Notes under the pieces: generated by a model
What the model was told of the DNA's origin: nothing
The model's input: the letters and a program-made list of their open reading frames with translations, nothing else
Databases searched by the model: none
Translations under genes and position numbers: made by a program
NCBI RefSeq assembly: GCF_963678635.1
Contig: NC_087064.1
Location: 76,162,213 to 76,226,212, forward strand
Reading direction: 5' to 3'
Length of the DNA: 64,000 nt
DNA from: Symsagittifera roscoffensis
Taxonomy: Eukaryota; Xenacoelomorpha; Acoela; Convolutidae
Part shown: piece after piece, positions 1 to 12,400 of the stretch
Numbering within the stretch: position 1 is the stretch's first letter
How the letters are laid out: each line of letters opens with the position of its first letter

Positions 1-119
1 TCAATTGTTTCTGATCAACAGACATGCAAAAATTAGTTTTCTGAAGGATTTAATTTTGAATAAAAGTTTCATAAAGATTAGCATTAACTGTGCAAGAAAA
101 ATTGTCATGATTTATTTCG

Positions 120-590
120 GTAAGATGGTAAAAGTGTTTCAATTTTTTGAAGCGTATGCAAAAATTGTTTCACTTTTTTGTACAAATGCGAAAATTGTTT
201 CAATTTTATTGACAAAATGCAAAAAGTGTTTAAATTTTTTTGGACAAAATACGAAAATGTTTCAATTTTTTTGACAAGATGCGAAAAGTGTTTCACTTTT
301 TTTGACAAGATTCGAAAAGTGTTTTACTTTTTTCGATACAATGCGAAAAGTGTTTTACTTTTTTCGATAAAATGCGAAAAGTGTTTCAATTTTTTTGACA
401 AAATGCGAAAAATGTATCAACTTTTTCGATAAAATACGAAAAGTGTTTCAATTTTTTTGACAAGAGGCGAAAATTGTTTCAACTTTTTTGACAAGATGCG
501 AAAAGTGTTTCAATATTTATGACAATTTGCGAAAAGTCTTTCACTTTTTTCGACGAAATGCGAAAAGTGTTTCAATTTTTTTTAGTGTTT
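120..590. repeat. Tandem array, about 31-bp unit
   Basis: About fourteen direct copies of an AT-rich unit of roughly 31 bp built around GCGAAAAGTGTTTCA, a T-run and GACAAAATGC. Unit length and sequence drift from copy to copy. Short open frames across it simply follow the repeat and are not genes. It looks like a minisatellite. Confidence 0.85.
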
Positions 591-770
591 TTCCGAATAT
601 GTGTGCAAAAGTTATTCGAGTTTCTTAACATATGTGCAAGTTCGGAGTACTAAATTAGGTTTTAATTGTTTTTAAATAGTTTACTCTGAACCTCTGAAAT
701 TGAAATTGAAGAAATTAATTAATTACAAAGAACAAAAATGATACTAAACAACAATTATTTTTAAAAACAT

Positions 771-1221
771 TTAATCAAAGAGCTGTCGAGCAGCAGGAGA
801 GTTCTGTAGGTTCTCTATAGAACGCAGAGCTGGACGAGGTTCCATTGCTGGTGGTTCTTGTGGAGTTGGAGGCGTCATTGTTTCTGAGAAACCCTCATCT
901 TCATCTATTTTGATGGGGTTTTCGACTGATCCTTCCTCCTTCCAAGGAAAGAGGAAGTCGTCGACTGGTTGAGCCACAGGAATCTCAGGAATCCTCCATC
1001 AGTTGCATTTCTTCAAGTTGGTTCTCTGTCATGGGTACTTGTGTCATATGATGTTCGTTGAAATCCCTTTGCATCACTTCCACCATGTGCCAGACTTGGA
1101 TTGGGATATCCATTCGTGCCAGAAAAACTCCAGAGACTGTTTCTCGCACTTGAATTTGTACTAGATCAGGCGAAAATTCTACAGAGTACATGAGATTGCT
1201 GTTTTGTACTGAGAAGATCAT
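771..1221 (-). CDS. Small acidic protein in two overlapping frames (unknown function)
   Basis: The first segment starts at the ATG at 1219-1221 and runs 78 codons to a stop at 985. It begins MIFSVQNSNLMYSVEF and ends in a Glu/Met-rich tail. The adjacent frame is open from just inside that stop down to 771 and encodes a Pro/Glu-rich tail ending NSPAARQLFD. That second part has no ATG of its own. One protein with a frame change near 985 (indel, sequence error or small splice) therefore fits better than two genes. A CTGATTGG cluster lies upstream on the same strand. I recognise no domain. Either a real gene with a lesion or a recent pseudogene. Confidence 0.45.
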
Positions 1222-1404
1222 TTTGAGCAATAAATGAGTACAAGAGTAAAAACAAGAAAAAGCTGATAGAGGGGTAGCTGACGGAAGAGAAGTTGAAATC
1301 AAGGTTTTTAGAGCTGAGAGAGGAGGTAGTTGACGGTAGTTAAGTTGAAAATAAAATGATTTTTTGTGAGGAGTTAGGGGTACCTTCAACTCGAATGTGT
1401 GGGT

Positions 1405-1600
1405 TTGACCAATCAGAATTGATTTTCCTAATTTGGATTGCAGTCGTGTCCAATCAGATTTCAGCTTCCTTTTATGGGATTTTTTGTTAAAAGTCGTGTC
1501 CAACCGGAAACAAAGCTCCATTTTGGGTATTTTCGTTTCCAATCACAAAAATGTTCATTTTTGTTCATGTTGTCGTATCCAATCAGAGAAACTTTTAAGG
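1405..1600 (-). promoter_or_regulatory. CCAAT-box cluster upstream of the minus-strand gene
   Basis: Four CCAATCA motifs at about 1410, 1452, 1542 and 1580, plus a degenerate one near 1499, spaced 40-50 bp apart. Read on the minus strand they are CTGATTGG elements upstream of the ATG at 1221. CCAAT boxes are the known binding site of NF-Y. That they act as a promoter here is inferred. Confidence 0.45.
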
Positions 1601-1860
1601 ACTTAAATCTGTCAAAAAAGTAAAAATATACACAAAAGCAATTGCAAAAATAAATGACCAAAAGTTGTTTGATGTAAAAAAAAGAAATATTGCTGATATA
1701 AGTAACAATATTTATATCAGCAATATTCTTGGATCAGCAATATTTCTTATTTTTACATCAAACAACTTTTGGTCATTTATTTTTGCAATTGCTTTTGTGT
1801 ATATTTTTACTTTTTTGACAGATTTAAGTCCTTAAAAATTTCTCTGATTGGATACGACAA
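1570..1860. repeat. Long inverted repeat (hairpin)
   Basis: The left arm, about 1570-1696, is the near-perfect reverse complement of the right arm, about 1734-1860. A 37-bp spacer separates them and itself contains a second short inverted repeat (AATATTGCTGATATA and its complement). The outer ends read TTGTCGTATCC and GGATACGACAA. Transcribed in either direction it would fold into one stem of about 127 bp. It may be a foldback element or a local inverted duplication; I see no coding capacity. Confidence 0.9.
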
Positions 1861-1894
1861 CTAGAACAAAAATGAACATATTTCAGTAAGAAAT

Positions 1895-2437
1895 ATGTTT
1901 CTATCAAAAGCATTTTCAATGTCTGAAATGAACATTTATCAGATTTTAAGGTTGAACTACTACAAAAAACAAAAAGAGTGGTGGACAGATGACGTCGATG
2001 GAGATCGTATTAGTTTTAACTTGTATAGAAACACAGAAAGTTCAATAATTCTGTTAAAAAGATGGAGAGGAGATTTCAGAAAAGAAGAGTACTGCCATAT
2101 TTATCAAAAATGTTTTTATTTAGAAGAACTAACTCAAATTGAGTGGTCGATCAGTAGAAAACAAAAGAATGGAAGATTCTATGAAACAAATATTGAAGAT
2201 AAGGAACATCATTTCGATTACTGTTTTGAATTTGATACAAATGCAAAAGCTAGAGTTGTCAGATTATCTTTTATTCGACTATCCAAATTTAAAAAACTTC
2301 CGGTTGTTTTTATTACAATATACCAGAAAGAAAACAACAAAAATGTCTGTTTCGGTAATTTATCTTTTCACTGGTTAGAAATAGACCAAATCGAAAAAAT
2401 TTTGATTGAAATTTCAAAATTTGAATTCAGCATCTAA
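1895..2437 (+). CDS. Uncharacterised 180-aa protein
   Basis: An uninterrupted frame from ATG 1895 to a stop at 2437, with a second in-frame ATG nine codons in. The product is rich in Lys, Glu, Trp and aromatic residues and has no signal peptide, membrane segment or metal-binding motif that I can see. The alternating hydrophobic pattern suggests a folded, beta-rich domain. The start lies just past the long inverted repeat, whose right arm ends 35 bp upstream and contributes a CTGATTGG motif. An unbroken 180-codon frame in such AT-rich DNA favours a real single-exon gene or exon. I do not recognise the family. Confidence 0.5.
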   Translation: MFLSKAFSMSEMNIYQILRLNYYKKQKEWWTDDVDGDRISFNLYRNTESSIILLKRWRGDFRKEEYCHIYQKCFYLEELTQIEWSISRKQKNGRFYETNIEDKEHHFDYCFEFDTNAKARVVRLSFIRLSKFKKLPVVFITIYQKENNKNVCFGNLSFHWLEIDQIEKILIEISKFEFSI

Positions 2438-2589
2438 AAAACAATATAAACCAGACAAGAAATCTCATTTATCTCTCTAAGGTATCAAATTTTATATCTT
2501 AATTATGTTAGAACAATTAAATTAAATTGATTGATTGGGAAGTTTCATAAACATAGTTTGGTTCTGATCTACAAAGTATTTTAAAATCT

Positions 2590-2870
2590 GTGAATACCTC
2601 ATTCTGATTGGTTATTATCACAAATACTACCTGTGAAGAAATCCTTGATATCTACAAACGATATCAAAACTGTTGAAAAACCCATGAGAAGTAGAAATCA
2701 GTTTCGATTGGTTGACATAAGCTTTATTAAAACTTCCATGACCATTGAAGCTCGATTCTGATTGGTTGGTATCAGAAAAAATTAAAAATTTCCTTAAAAT
2801 GAATGCTCGATTTTGATTGGTTGATAGCAATTTTTTGAAAACTCCATGGTTAGATTGGATGATTTTTATT
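2590..2870 (+). promoter_or_regulatory. Repeated CTGATTGG (inverted CCAAT) elements upstream of the zinc-finger gene
   Basis: TGATTGGTT-type motifs at about 2602, 2709, 2759 and 2815, and a weaker one near 2853. They sit inside a loosely repeated unit of about 55 bp that also contains GCTCGATT. The zinc-finger ATG follows at 3048. Probable NF-Y-type promoter elements; inferred from motif and position only. Confidence 0.45.
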
Positions 2871-3047
2871 TCAGCTAGGTTAAATAGCGTATCTATTCTG
2901 ATTTTCTTTCACGTCAACAACAATTGTTCAAGAAATTTGCTGTTTTTATTCACTTTTACTCATTTTTTGAGCCTATTCAACTTTTCTTTACTGAAAATTT
3001 GGGACATTCTAAATCTCCCATTTTTTTTTCTTTTTCTTCCTATTGAG

Positions 3048-3275
3048 ATGCCGTTACTTAATAGAAACAAAAGAATTGCATGTCTTGAATGTGGAAGAGA
3101 ATACACACGTAAAGATGCGTCAAGACATCGAAGGCACTGTGACGTTTTAAAGTGTTCCAATTGTAACTTTTATACATTTAGCAGCGAGGAACTTACTAAT
3201 CATATCAAGACGAAGCAGTGTCAATATAATGTTAAAGTATGTGCTCGGCAGTCTCAAAAAACACTCCAAGAGAAG
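3048..3275 (+). CDS. C2H2 zinc-finger protein, first coding exon
   Basis: From ATG 3048 the exon encodes a basic start (MPLLNRNKR) followed by two zinc-finger-like units. The first has C-x2-C followed by H-x3-H and a Cys in CLECGREYTRKDASRHRRHC. The second has CSNC followed by two His and a Cys about 20 residues later. The open frame meets an AAG|GTAAAA donor after 3275 and soon stops in the intron, so the gene should continue downstream; I could not identify the next exon. Such fingers usually bind DNA or RNA. Upstream CTGATTGG elements support a promoter here. Partial gene model. Confidence 0.5.
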
Positions 3276-3909
3276 GTAAAATTGATATATTTTTAAGAAA
3301 AACAGAGTAGAAAATACTTTCAATAATAATTTTTTACTGAGTCTGAAAAGTCTATACAATATATATGAAAAATTTTTAGTAAAAAATTTACAGTATTTTG
3401 TCATTATTCTTATTCTGTCATATTCAAAGGTTCTGATTGATGGTAAAACCAGCAACAATCGAGTTCAAATTGTCGTGAAACTTTCGACGGAAATCAATCC
3501 GAAAACCTTTAAACTACAGTAAAAACTCCATTGGTTGCAAGCTTGCGGAGATTTTGTTGCGATAATTTTGTAGTAAAAGCGAATCACATACGCTAATGAG
3601 TGCTTAAGAATTTGTTGAAATTTAAAAAAAAAACTGGATCTTTATAAAACATCGATTAATTGAAAAGTTTTGCCTAGTAACCAATTTAAAGTTTTCCTTG
3701 CTTAGTGGTTGTAAAAGTAATCTTAGAGTAGTGCGTAGCAGATATTGGGGATTGATTTACTAAGAATTATGGTTTTTTTTTCGCTTTTTTTTCTACGTTT
3801 CAGAAAAAGAATTGATAACTGACCTTGAAACTGTATGTTTTGCTGACATTTGAAAATTTCAAAATCATAATATACATCATTTTCAACCCAAAATTTACTT
3901 CAAAATTGA

Positions 3910-4170
3910 AATTCAGAGTTGAAACAGCAATATAAAATTATCAAGTAGACCAAATCACTTAAAGACGTTTAGCAAAGGATTCATGGTATTAATTCAGCTT
4001 CGGATTGTTGAACGGTCGTTGAAACGATACATTTTTCCAAAATTCAGAGTTGAAACACCAATATAAAATTATCAAGCAGAGAAAATCATTTAAAGACGTT
4101 TAGCAAAGGATTCATGGTATTAATTCAGCTTCGGATTGTTGAACGGTCGTTGAAACGATACCTTTTTCCA
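3910..4170. repeat. 131-bp tandem duplication
   Basis: Two adjacent copies, starting AATTCAGAGTTGAAACA at 3910 and 4041, differ at only a few positions. Both contain GACGTTTAGCAAAGGATTC and end near ACGGTCGTTGAAACGATAC. No coding potential seen. Confidence 0.9.
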
Positions 4171-4903
4171 TCAAAAATTCCATTTTCAAGTAATTTTTGT
4201 TCAAATTGGATTAATTTGATAGATAGAAGATGAAGCAGAAACTGAGAAAATGAGATAGAAACTCGATTTAATTCATTAAGAGTTTTGACATAATTTTACT
4301 AAAATTTAGCTTATAAACCATAATTTGAGAAAAACTCCGACATAAAAAGTGTCAAAGATTGGTATTTATGTGTAATTCATCAGAAAAGTCTGTTATCCTT
4401 TGATATATAAGGTAACTTTTTATGAAAAATCAGATGTTTTGAGGATAGTGTTTGTAAAGTAAACACAATCCGACATCTTTTGGAAGAAGATACATGAAGC
4501 ATAAAGCAAAAACAGCTTTCAAGATCTACATTTCATTATTTTTTTAAACTATATAGAGTTTTCTTCTGCTTAATAAAAATCCGAAAATTACACAACTGTT
4601 CCAGTTTGCACCTTGATTTCCTTTGCTAAATCATTTTTTGAGACGCGCTCTTTTAGAAGTTTTTAGATATTGTAGATGTTAGGAACTAGGTTCCCTTGCG
4701 TATTTCCGGAGAATTTCAGAAAATAACTAATAGAGCTGCTCCTAATTTGTTCTTAAATTGTAAAAACACATTTATATTCTCATTTTTTACATATTTTTTT
4801 GAATGTTTTAACCAGCACCGATTCTTTCTCAATTCGATATTTTTGAGAAAAGTTCCCTTTCAAATAAGAAAAAAAAGCTATTTAATATTTATTTTGAAAG
4901 AAA

Positions 4904-5503
4904 AGTGATAGTTATTGACACAAAAATTGTAATTTTGTTGAAATAAGTTACTCTAGCACCTATCAAGACAACCTTGAGGAAGACAATTACAATTTTTATC
5001 GTAATAATCAGATGGTGTCAATTCTAATTTCATCTCTGCTAGCAAATTGTTCGTTCAATTGATACTATTTTCCTCCTAAATTCTCCAGTTCTGACCAAAT
5101 TTTCTTGCAAAATGTGTTCAATAGCGAAAACATGCATTAAGCAGAAAGCAGGAATAACCTTAAAGCATAGAGCATTTCTACAGAAAATCATAAAAAATTG
5201 ACTATTTTTTCAGAAAAGTGATAGATATTTATCCCAAAAGTTGTATTTTTGCTTAAATAGTTTACTGTAGCACCTAAAAAGGGAAATTTGAGGCAGACAT
5301 TTACTATTTTTATCAAAATAATCAGACGGTATCAGTTCTAATTTCATCTCTGCTAGCAAATTGTTCGTTCGATTGATACTATTTTCCCCCTAAATTCTCC
5401 AGTTCTGACTAAAATTTCTTGCAAAGTGTGTTAAATAGCGGAATCAGGTATTAAGCAGAAAGTAAGAATAATCTTTAAGAATAGAACATTTCTACGGAAA
5501 ATT
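4904..5503. repeat. Diverged tandem duplication, period about 310 bp
   Basis: The segment 4904-5190 recurs at 5214-5503 with many substitutions. The shared core runs TTCATCTCTGCTAGCAAATT through TAAATTCTCCAGTTCTGAC. Older than the 131-bp duplication upstream, judging by divergence. Confidence 0.8.
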
Positions 5504-6965
5504 GTGAAATTATGTTGCAGAAGCAACAGAGAGATAATCATCAGTTATGAAGAAGATTTTGATGAATTTGAGCAAATATCGAAAGTATTTTTAAGAAAAA
5601 TTTATCTCGTTTTTAGTCAATTTTAGCATTTAACTGTTCATTTTCCATCATTGATCTGAAATTCTGTACTATTAAGGTGAATAACTTCTCTGAATTTGTA
5701 ATTTTTGTACAAATTTGGGTTAATCATTGAGCAAAAATCTAGAAATTTTATGGAATATTGCTCTTAATGTTCATTTGTATTGAGAGTCCTATTTCAATTC
5801 TCCCTGAATTGGACAAAAAAATTAGTTAAATATCCAATTAAAAGGTTGAAAATGGAAAATTTTTGATAAATTAGAATAATTTTTATTTTACTTTCTTAAG
5901 AATTACGGTTATTTTCACTATCTTCCACAAGTTTCAATTTTGATTCAGCTTTTATGAGCTTTCTTGTTAATGTTGAGAGCATTATATAACCCGCTTTGTT
6001 ACTCAAATAATGCTTAAATTTATCGTATTTCAAATTTTTGTGAGAAAAGTTTGGAAAAATCCATATTTCTATTCAAAGTTTTGTATCAGTGTCTCAACAT
6101 GATGCCAATTGAAATACAATTTGAGCTTAATTTTAAACTCTAAACGTATTTACTTTTTATTCAATTAGATCAGAAGCAACAAAAAACTAGCCAAAATCTT
6201 GATATTTTTGCAGTTCTTTCCAAAAATTTGCAGTTTGTTCCAAAAACTTTGAAATTTTTGCAATTTTTTCAGAAAACTTTGAAATTTTTGTACTTTTTCG
6301 CAAAAACTTGAATTTTTTCCTAAAATTTGACTTTTTTCAAAGTTTCAGTAGGTTTCGGCATAAATTCAGGTAGATAGAAAGTAAGAGTATCCAATAAATT
6401 AGATCGAATTACAATAAAACTAGAGTGTTTTAAAGTTTTTACGAAAAATTTTCAATTTTTGTGACAAAAACTCCAAGTTTTTGCCCAAAAACTCTTACCA
6501 TTGACTTACCATGTACAAGAAAACTGAATAGATAACCTTAATTTCACAACCTACACGTAATTAACCAGTATTAATTAACAGTTAGATAATGCGAGCCAAA
6601 ATTTTTGCGAAAAAAAACTAGACATTTCCACACAAAAACCAAAATTTTTTTCAAAAAACATGATTTTTTTCTCGAAGTTTCGTTAGGTTTCAGTATAGTT
6701 TTAGATGATTTTCTCGTTGAATCAAACCTGTAAAATAATAATCAAAACATCTAAACCGTAGAAGCTAGCTAAGAAACGCAAGTATCGACAAAATCGAACT
6801 CAAAAAATTCGGGCGCCAAAAATTTTTCTGAAACTTACTATCTGAAACCTCGTATCTTAATACATTGGGAAACTTATTCCCTATCCTAATACATTGGAAA
6901 ATCTATAGCTCACCTTAATACATAGCTCGGAGACCGGATATTCTATTCCCTATCTTAATACATGG

Positions 6966-7010
6966 GGGTCTCCACCCACCCCCCCCCCCCCCCTCCCCCA
7001 CTCTCCCTCG
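6966..7010. repeat. Poly-C tract
   Basis: A run of fifteen or so cytosines inside a C-rich, purine-poor stretch, in otherwise AT-rich DNA. It follows several short repeats containing CTTAATACAT. Confidence 0.9.
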
Positions 7011-7418
7011 CCCTTCTACTACTTGCGCATGAAGTCGTTCAAGAAGTCTACCAAGCGGATTCGCATCAGCATCAAAAATGAAACATCAACACAATAAAAA
7101 AGTTTACAGCCCAAATATTGTTGATAAAATACCGATTGAACTTAAGCATTATTTGAGTAATACCGATTGATACAGGAAACTTTTAAAGCTATTTTGAAAT
7201 ACGAAGTTAATTTCAAAATAGCTTTAAACTTTGGAAAAAATTTTTTTACCGTTGGCAGACAATATATGAAAATCACCAATTTTAAACAAAAATTGATCGC
7301 AGGGCTTTTTTAAATTCGCTGGAAACTCTACACAACGCCAACCCAACAGATTGTTGTAACCGCGTCAAAGAATTGAATGAACCAAATTTGATCAATTTTT
7401 TTTTTATTTAAGTTGATT

Positions 7419-8400
7419 GAAAAAGTTGTACCCGGCTACAGCTCTTTGAATATTCAAAAATTGCATGAATGACTTTTTCTTTATAATTATCCCATGTAGA
7501 TAAAACTGGATCAGTAGGTATTTTATTTGATTTTGCCGAGAGTTCAGATAGTTGAAGTCATTTTTTTCTAAACTGACGCCTTGAGCGTTTTTCTTCAAAC
7601 TTTTACACTCCCTGGCGGAGTTTGCATTCCTTGTAACAAAGAAAATGAACCGGCTTTAAATGCAATCAAGCGTAAGTTTTGAGCATGAACACTTAAATTT
7701 TTTGAAAAGAAATCACGAACAACAATTTCGGCAATCATTTTGTTCTTTTACCAAAGAAAATCGATCAAAAAGAGACGACTCAAGGCTTAAGGTCAAAACA
7801 TACCCAAAAGGCACTTGGAAAAGGTCAAAGAACGAAAGATAGCCGAAAAAGACCAACTTGTTCCGAATTTCAAAAAATTATGTCTAGATCTTCGAAGCAA
7901 GGAGTAATTTATGTATTTCACACCTATTGCATTTTAATTAACATCCTTTTAAGCAAACGATTTTGTATCAAACTTGAAATGAAATCAGAAGTTACGCAAA
8001 AAATTAATCTTGAGCGCGAAAAATTTTCTAATTTCAAAGAACAGTTTAAGTTTGGTACTAAGTTACTAAATTTCGATGATAAATTACGATAAATTTGATA
8101 AGTTGAACTGTATGAAATAATTTATTTGAGAAAATTGGACTAATAGGTGAAGTTTTTCTTCCCGTAGGAAATCTGAATTTAAAAATCAAGTTCTAAATTA
8201 GAAACCGATACCGTTTTCGTGACCTTTACACTTTTGCTGTTCGATAGTGAAGTTTGCCTTCCTTTTAACAAAGGAAATGAACTGAAAGTTTTTCGTTTTA
8301 ATATATAATTGTTCAGACAGAAGTGTCACAGCACTCATTTCGCTTTAAAATCTACTGAAATTAAAGACCCTGCATAAGAACTAATCTAAACATTTTTCTC
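7419..8400. repeat. Dispersed non-coding repeat, two copies
   Basis: Similar blocks at about 7419-7660 and 8100-8400 share AAAATTGGA(C/T), AATAGGT, GGGAAATCTGA and TTTGCCTTCCTTTTA-type segments with blocks at 10210-10720 and 13540-14040. All four lie in the same orientation. They look like decayed copies of one non-coding mobile repeat; I see no terminal repeats or coding region. Confidence 0.55.
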
Positions 8401-9483
8401 CTTTCGATAACATGAAAGCATTAAAGTAGCTTACTGGCATTTCGTTTCTCTTGGTCTTCATTTATATAATAATCGGTAGCTGATCGACTAGATTGACAAA
8501 GGATGCACACAGACGTACATCATAATCTCACTAACTTTTCCTTGACCGAATCAAGGATCTTCTTCTATTTTTCAAAACTAGACTGAGCCTCTTTTAAATT
8601 CATTTTCAAGTCAGATATCTGATCGAAAGAGAACTTCGCTATCCATGTACATAGGAGAACCATTTCTCTTATCGATACTGCAAGTAAAACTGCTTAGGAA
8701 CTATACCTTAAACATCATGATTATGAGACGAAACAAACTCAAAATTAAAGTGAAGAGCAGTTCACAACATGGAACACATTGATTAGGTCAACTTAGTTCA
8801 TCACCATCTTCAAGAGCAAAACTGCTCAATTTGATCATTATGAAAACATAGTTAACAAACACATAAGCACGTTCTTCAGTTCATCGGATTAGAATTTGAC
8901 CAACTTATCAAGGGCCGTATGCGACTAATCATGAGTCTTCTTATGAACTGGGTTGAGTGAAGTCCATACATAATAAGTAATCTATATTTAAATGCAAGTA
9001 TATATGTATCTGTGAAATGCTATCTGACTTAACAGATACATGGAAAATATACTGTAAGAGATGAAGTGAACCTCTTTTCTCAAGGGTCAACTAAAATTAA
9101 AGTAACTATTACGGTTCACTTTTATCCATCTAATAGAAGGTATACATAAAAACCATAGGTAAGAGGCGGCAACAAGGAAACAAGAAAATTTTTATAAGTA
9201 TCTTAATATCAAACATCTTTTTTTAAAAACATTTACATGATAGCATTTAGGTTTCCTTGAAGCCGGCGAGTCCCATCAATGCAGCTGATAAATGTTTAGG
9301 GTAGCATTAGTTGGATTGGTTAGCAGTAACAGTTCAAAACGACAATCAACACGTCACAATAAGTCTGTAAATGTCAGTCTCAAAAGTCGGCGGAGGGCCA
9401 GATTTCTTCAGTAATGAAGCTCTGACACTTTTGGTATAATCAAGGAGCCTCCGTATCATAGATAGTCCTTCTGCCACGCCTAG

Positions 9484-12400
9484 TCATAAGCACGAGAAGT
9501 GAAGTCCGTCCAGGAGCTCTTGTTGCTGGTTTCGAAGCTCGATCTGATCCATAAGCATCATTTGCATGCTAGTCGCTTCCTCGAAGGATACCAGAGCAGC
9601 GATGTTTCCCATTTCGGCCGCCAGTGGGTTTCGTCTGTTGTTCACTTGATCTTGTTCAACCAATGAAATGCTCTCAATTAGCTCTGTCATTACCGCATTC
9701 AAGTTCCTGTTTTCCGATTGGACAGCTGGAGAGGAGCTGCCTTTCAGTTGGAACTCTTTACACTTCAGATCTTTGGCCAGATTCCTGAAGCAGATTAGAT
9801 TAAAGGTTATTTCGATATCCAATAGTCAGAACATTTAAAACTCAGTATTTTTGTGTTTTGGAAGTTCTTCAGAATTTCTGTCAAAATTCGAATACAAATA
9901 AAAATAATGTGTTTTAATTCCAATTAGTCTTATGTTAAATTATCAATTTCAAACTTTTACCCTTTATAAGTTTTGTTAGCCCTTTGCGAAAACAATTTAA
10001 CGTCTAAATTCCGTTTTATTGGATCCGTCTAATTTGCTTATCGTCTAATTTCCTAACCCCCCTCTTTTCTATCTGAAATAACTTGAGAAAATGGTTCAGA
10101 GCAGTTAGTTGAACAAATAAACAATCATATGATACGGTACACACATGATTCGGCTCATCGGAAGTTTTTTTCTCTGTAATTGTCCTGATTACAACACTTC
10201 ATTATCTCTCAGATAAATTTGAAGCTGAAAAATGGAAAAGAGTTACGAACGTAAAGGAAACCGAAAAAAAACTGACTTGTTTTTGAAAAAACTTGAACTT
10301 TTGAATTTCGAAGAAAAAAATAGATGGCCGTGCAGCTCTTTGAAATTGTGAAACAATTTATGATTGACACTTCTTGATAAAATAAATCCAATTTGAGAAA
10401 ACTGGATCAATAGGTAAAATTTTTATTTCGCTGGGAAATCTGATAATTCCCATTTTCGAAATTAGAAGTCGATCACGTTTTTTTGCAATCTTTACATTTT
10501 TGCAGTTCAATAATCGAATTTGCCTTTCTTTTACCAAAAGAAATGAACTAAACTGAAAAAGAAATCAACAGCCAAACCGCGAAAAATCAAAAATGAGCGT
10601 GACAACTATTAAGACTTTTTCTGAAAAAAATCACCAAGACCTACACAAGAGTACTCATTACGTTCATTACTCTTAAACAAAAGCGCTTGACACTGAACCA
10701 CACAAAACTTCATTGCATATTCTACGAACAAAAATCCGTATAGACTGTTGCGCCTGTCAGTTGTTCGAGTCTTATTAGTCGGAATGAGCTAAGAAGTCCA
10801 AGATGAATCATTGGTCAGATATAATTTTCATACAAGAAGGTGTATCACAAGGTTCCCTTCTCGAACCCTAACTATTTTACATCTACCTCTTGCTTTTAAG
10901 TTAGTCTAGTCTTCATTGGTTTTAGATTACCAAATACTTGATTACATATATTGATATTACAGAGTTAGCTTCAAAATATCCGGTACTGCATCTCTGGCCA
11001 CAAAAAAACTAGCTAACTTCCGACAACTTGCAAATCATTGTGAAGTTAACGAGATTGAAGAGTGTCTTCAGTCCAAAAACCTGCTAAGCCTTTTAGGAGC
11101 TATCTTAAATCATTAAATTCTATAGCCTCGCGCTCACTCGATTGTTTATTGACAGTACCCTAATCTTGAACCAAATAAACGCAGTTGGTTCTGGTTTTTA
11201 CTATCTAAGATTACTACTAACAATTATTTAAATGTAAAATGTTGATGCGATGATTACCTTAAGCCGAAAATTTCTCTTCGCGCTAGGATTACTGAATCAG
11301 TGTCCACAATACTTCCAAATTATGTACATATAAACTAAAACCCTTAAAAAAGAACGACTAATTTTTCAATTTTTTCTCCTTCTTTCGAATCATGAACAAA
11401 AAACATCACGTCAAAGCTCTTTGCATTTCAAGAACCTTACATGATGGGCTCTTTTTATGAAATTTGCGCTGGCTTGTGTATTTAGTATACAAAAAATCAA
11501 TGCATTCGGTTCAACTAACCGATTACACTAACAGACACACAAGAGATTTATGACTAGCTGCTACTAATAAATTCGATAAGCAAGCTTCAACCGTGGGGTA
11601 TGGTCATGCATTCCCCCACAGTTGGTCATGCATTGAGCAGGACCGGGGTCTAATTAAGGACCGGGGTAAAAATAATAATAATAAGCAAGCTTCAATTCAC
11701 GCTCAAGTCATTCAAAATACCAATGATAACGGAAAAATTAAAAAAATATTTTTTTTTTGTAGATGAAAGTAGTCAATACATTCTGCTAATCTTATCACCG
11801 CTTGCTTCTTCTTTATGTAGTGCTATGCTACCCTTCATTTTGTTGATCTGTTTTGAAGTTAAGGATTGGGTAATTTTGGAAGCAACTAGAAAATCAATTT
11901 ATAATATCTTTGCAAATCACTTTGCTAACAATAAGCATCATACGCAAGTTTTCATGAGTAATCACGACCCAATCACAAAAACACTTTTAGTTCAAAACTG
12001 CTTGTTGGATAAATCGAACCATGCGTTTAACTTTTGTGGGTACATGAATATATCGACAAATTATAAATTGAATTTCCACTAGTTCCTGCCTTTTTCGTCT
12101 CAAGTATGGGCAAAAATTCTGCGCCAAATGGACAGAAACAATCATTTATTTTGAATTGATTCTCAACCAAGCTATCACATGATTCACCGATTCTGTTAAT
12201 CAATATTTTACCGAAAAAAATATATGCTCAGTTATGATAGCTAACGCAAGCGTAATTATGAGGATATGCAGAAACGCTTGGTATACAAGACTACCCTGAG
12301 CCCCTAGTACTTACAAATATCCTCTGTGGATGACAGCCTCAATTTTAGGTTCCTCCAATGCATTGAATTGGATAGACTCCAGGGTTGCATTGGAGATGAA

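Larger units (their letters stand above)
3300..9480. other. Gene-poor AT-rich interval
   Basis: No frame here has convincing coding character. The interval holds local tandem duplications (listed separately), a poly-C tract, a stretch of short CTTAATACAT repeats at about 6850-6965, and copies of a dispersed repeat at about 7419-7660 and 8100-8400. Introns of the flanking genes could extend into it. Confidence 0.6.

Noticed and set aside
178-432. 84-codon frame near the left end
   Set aside because: It follows the 31-bp tandem array; its residues repeat with the DNA unit.
11723-12082. 119-codon plus-strand frame in the intron of the ODC-like gene
   Set aside because: AT-rich, hydrophobic, no motif and antisense to a well-supported intron; insufficient support for a gene.
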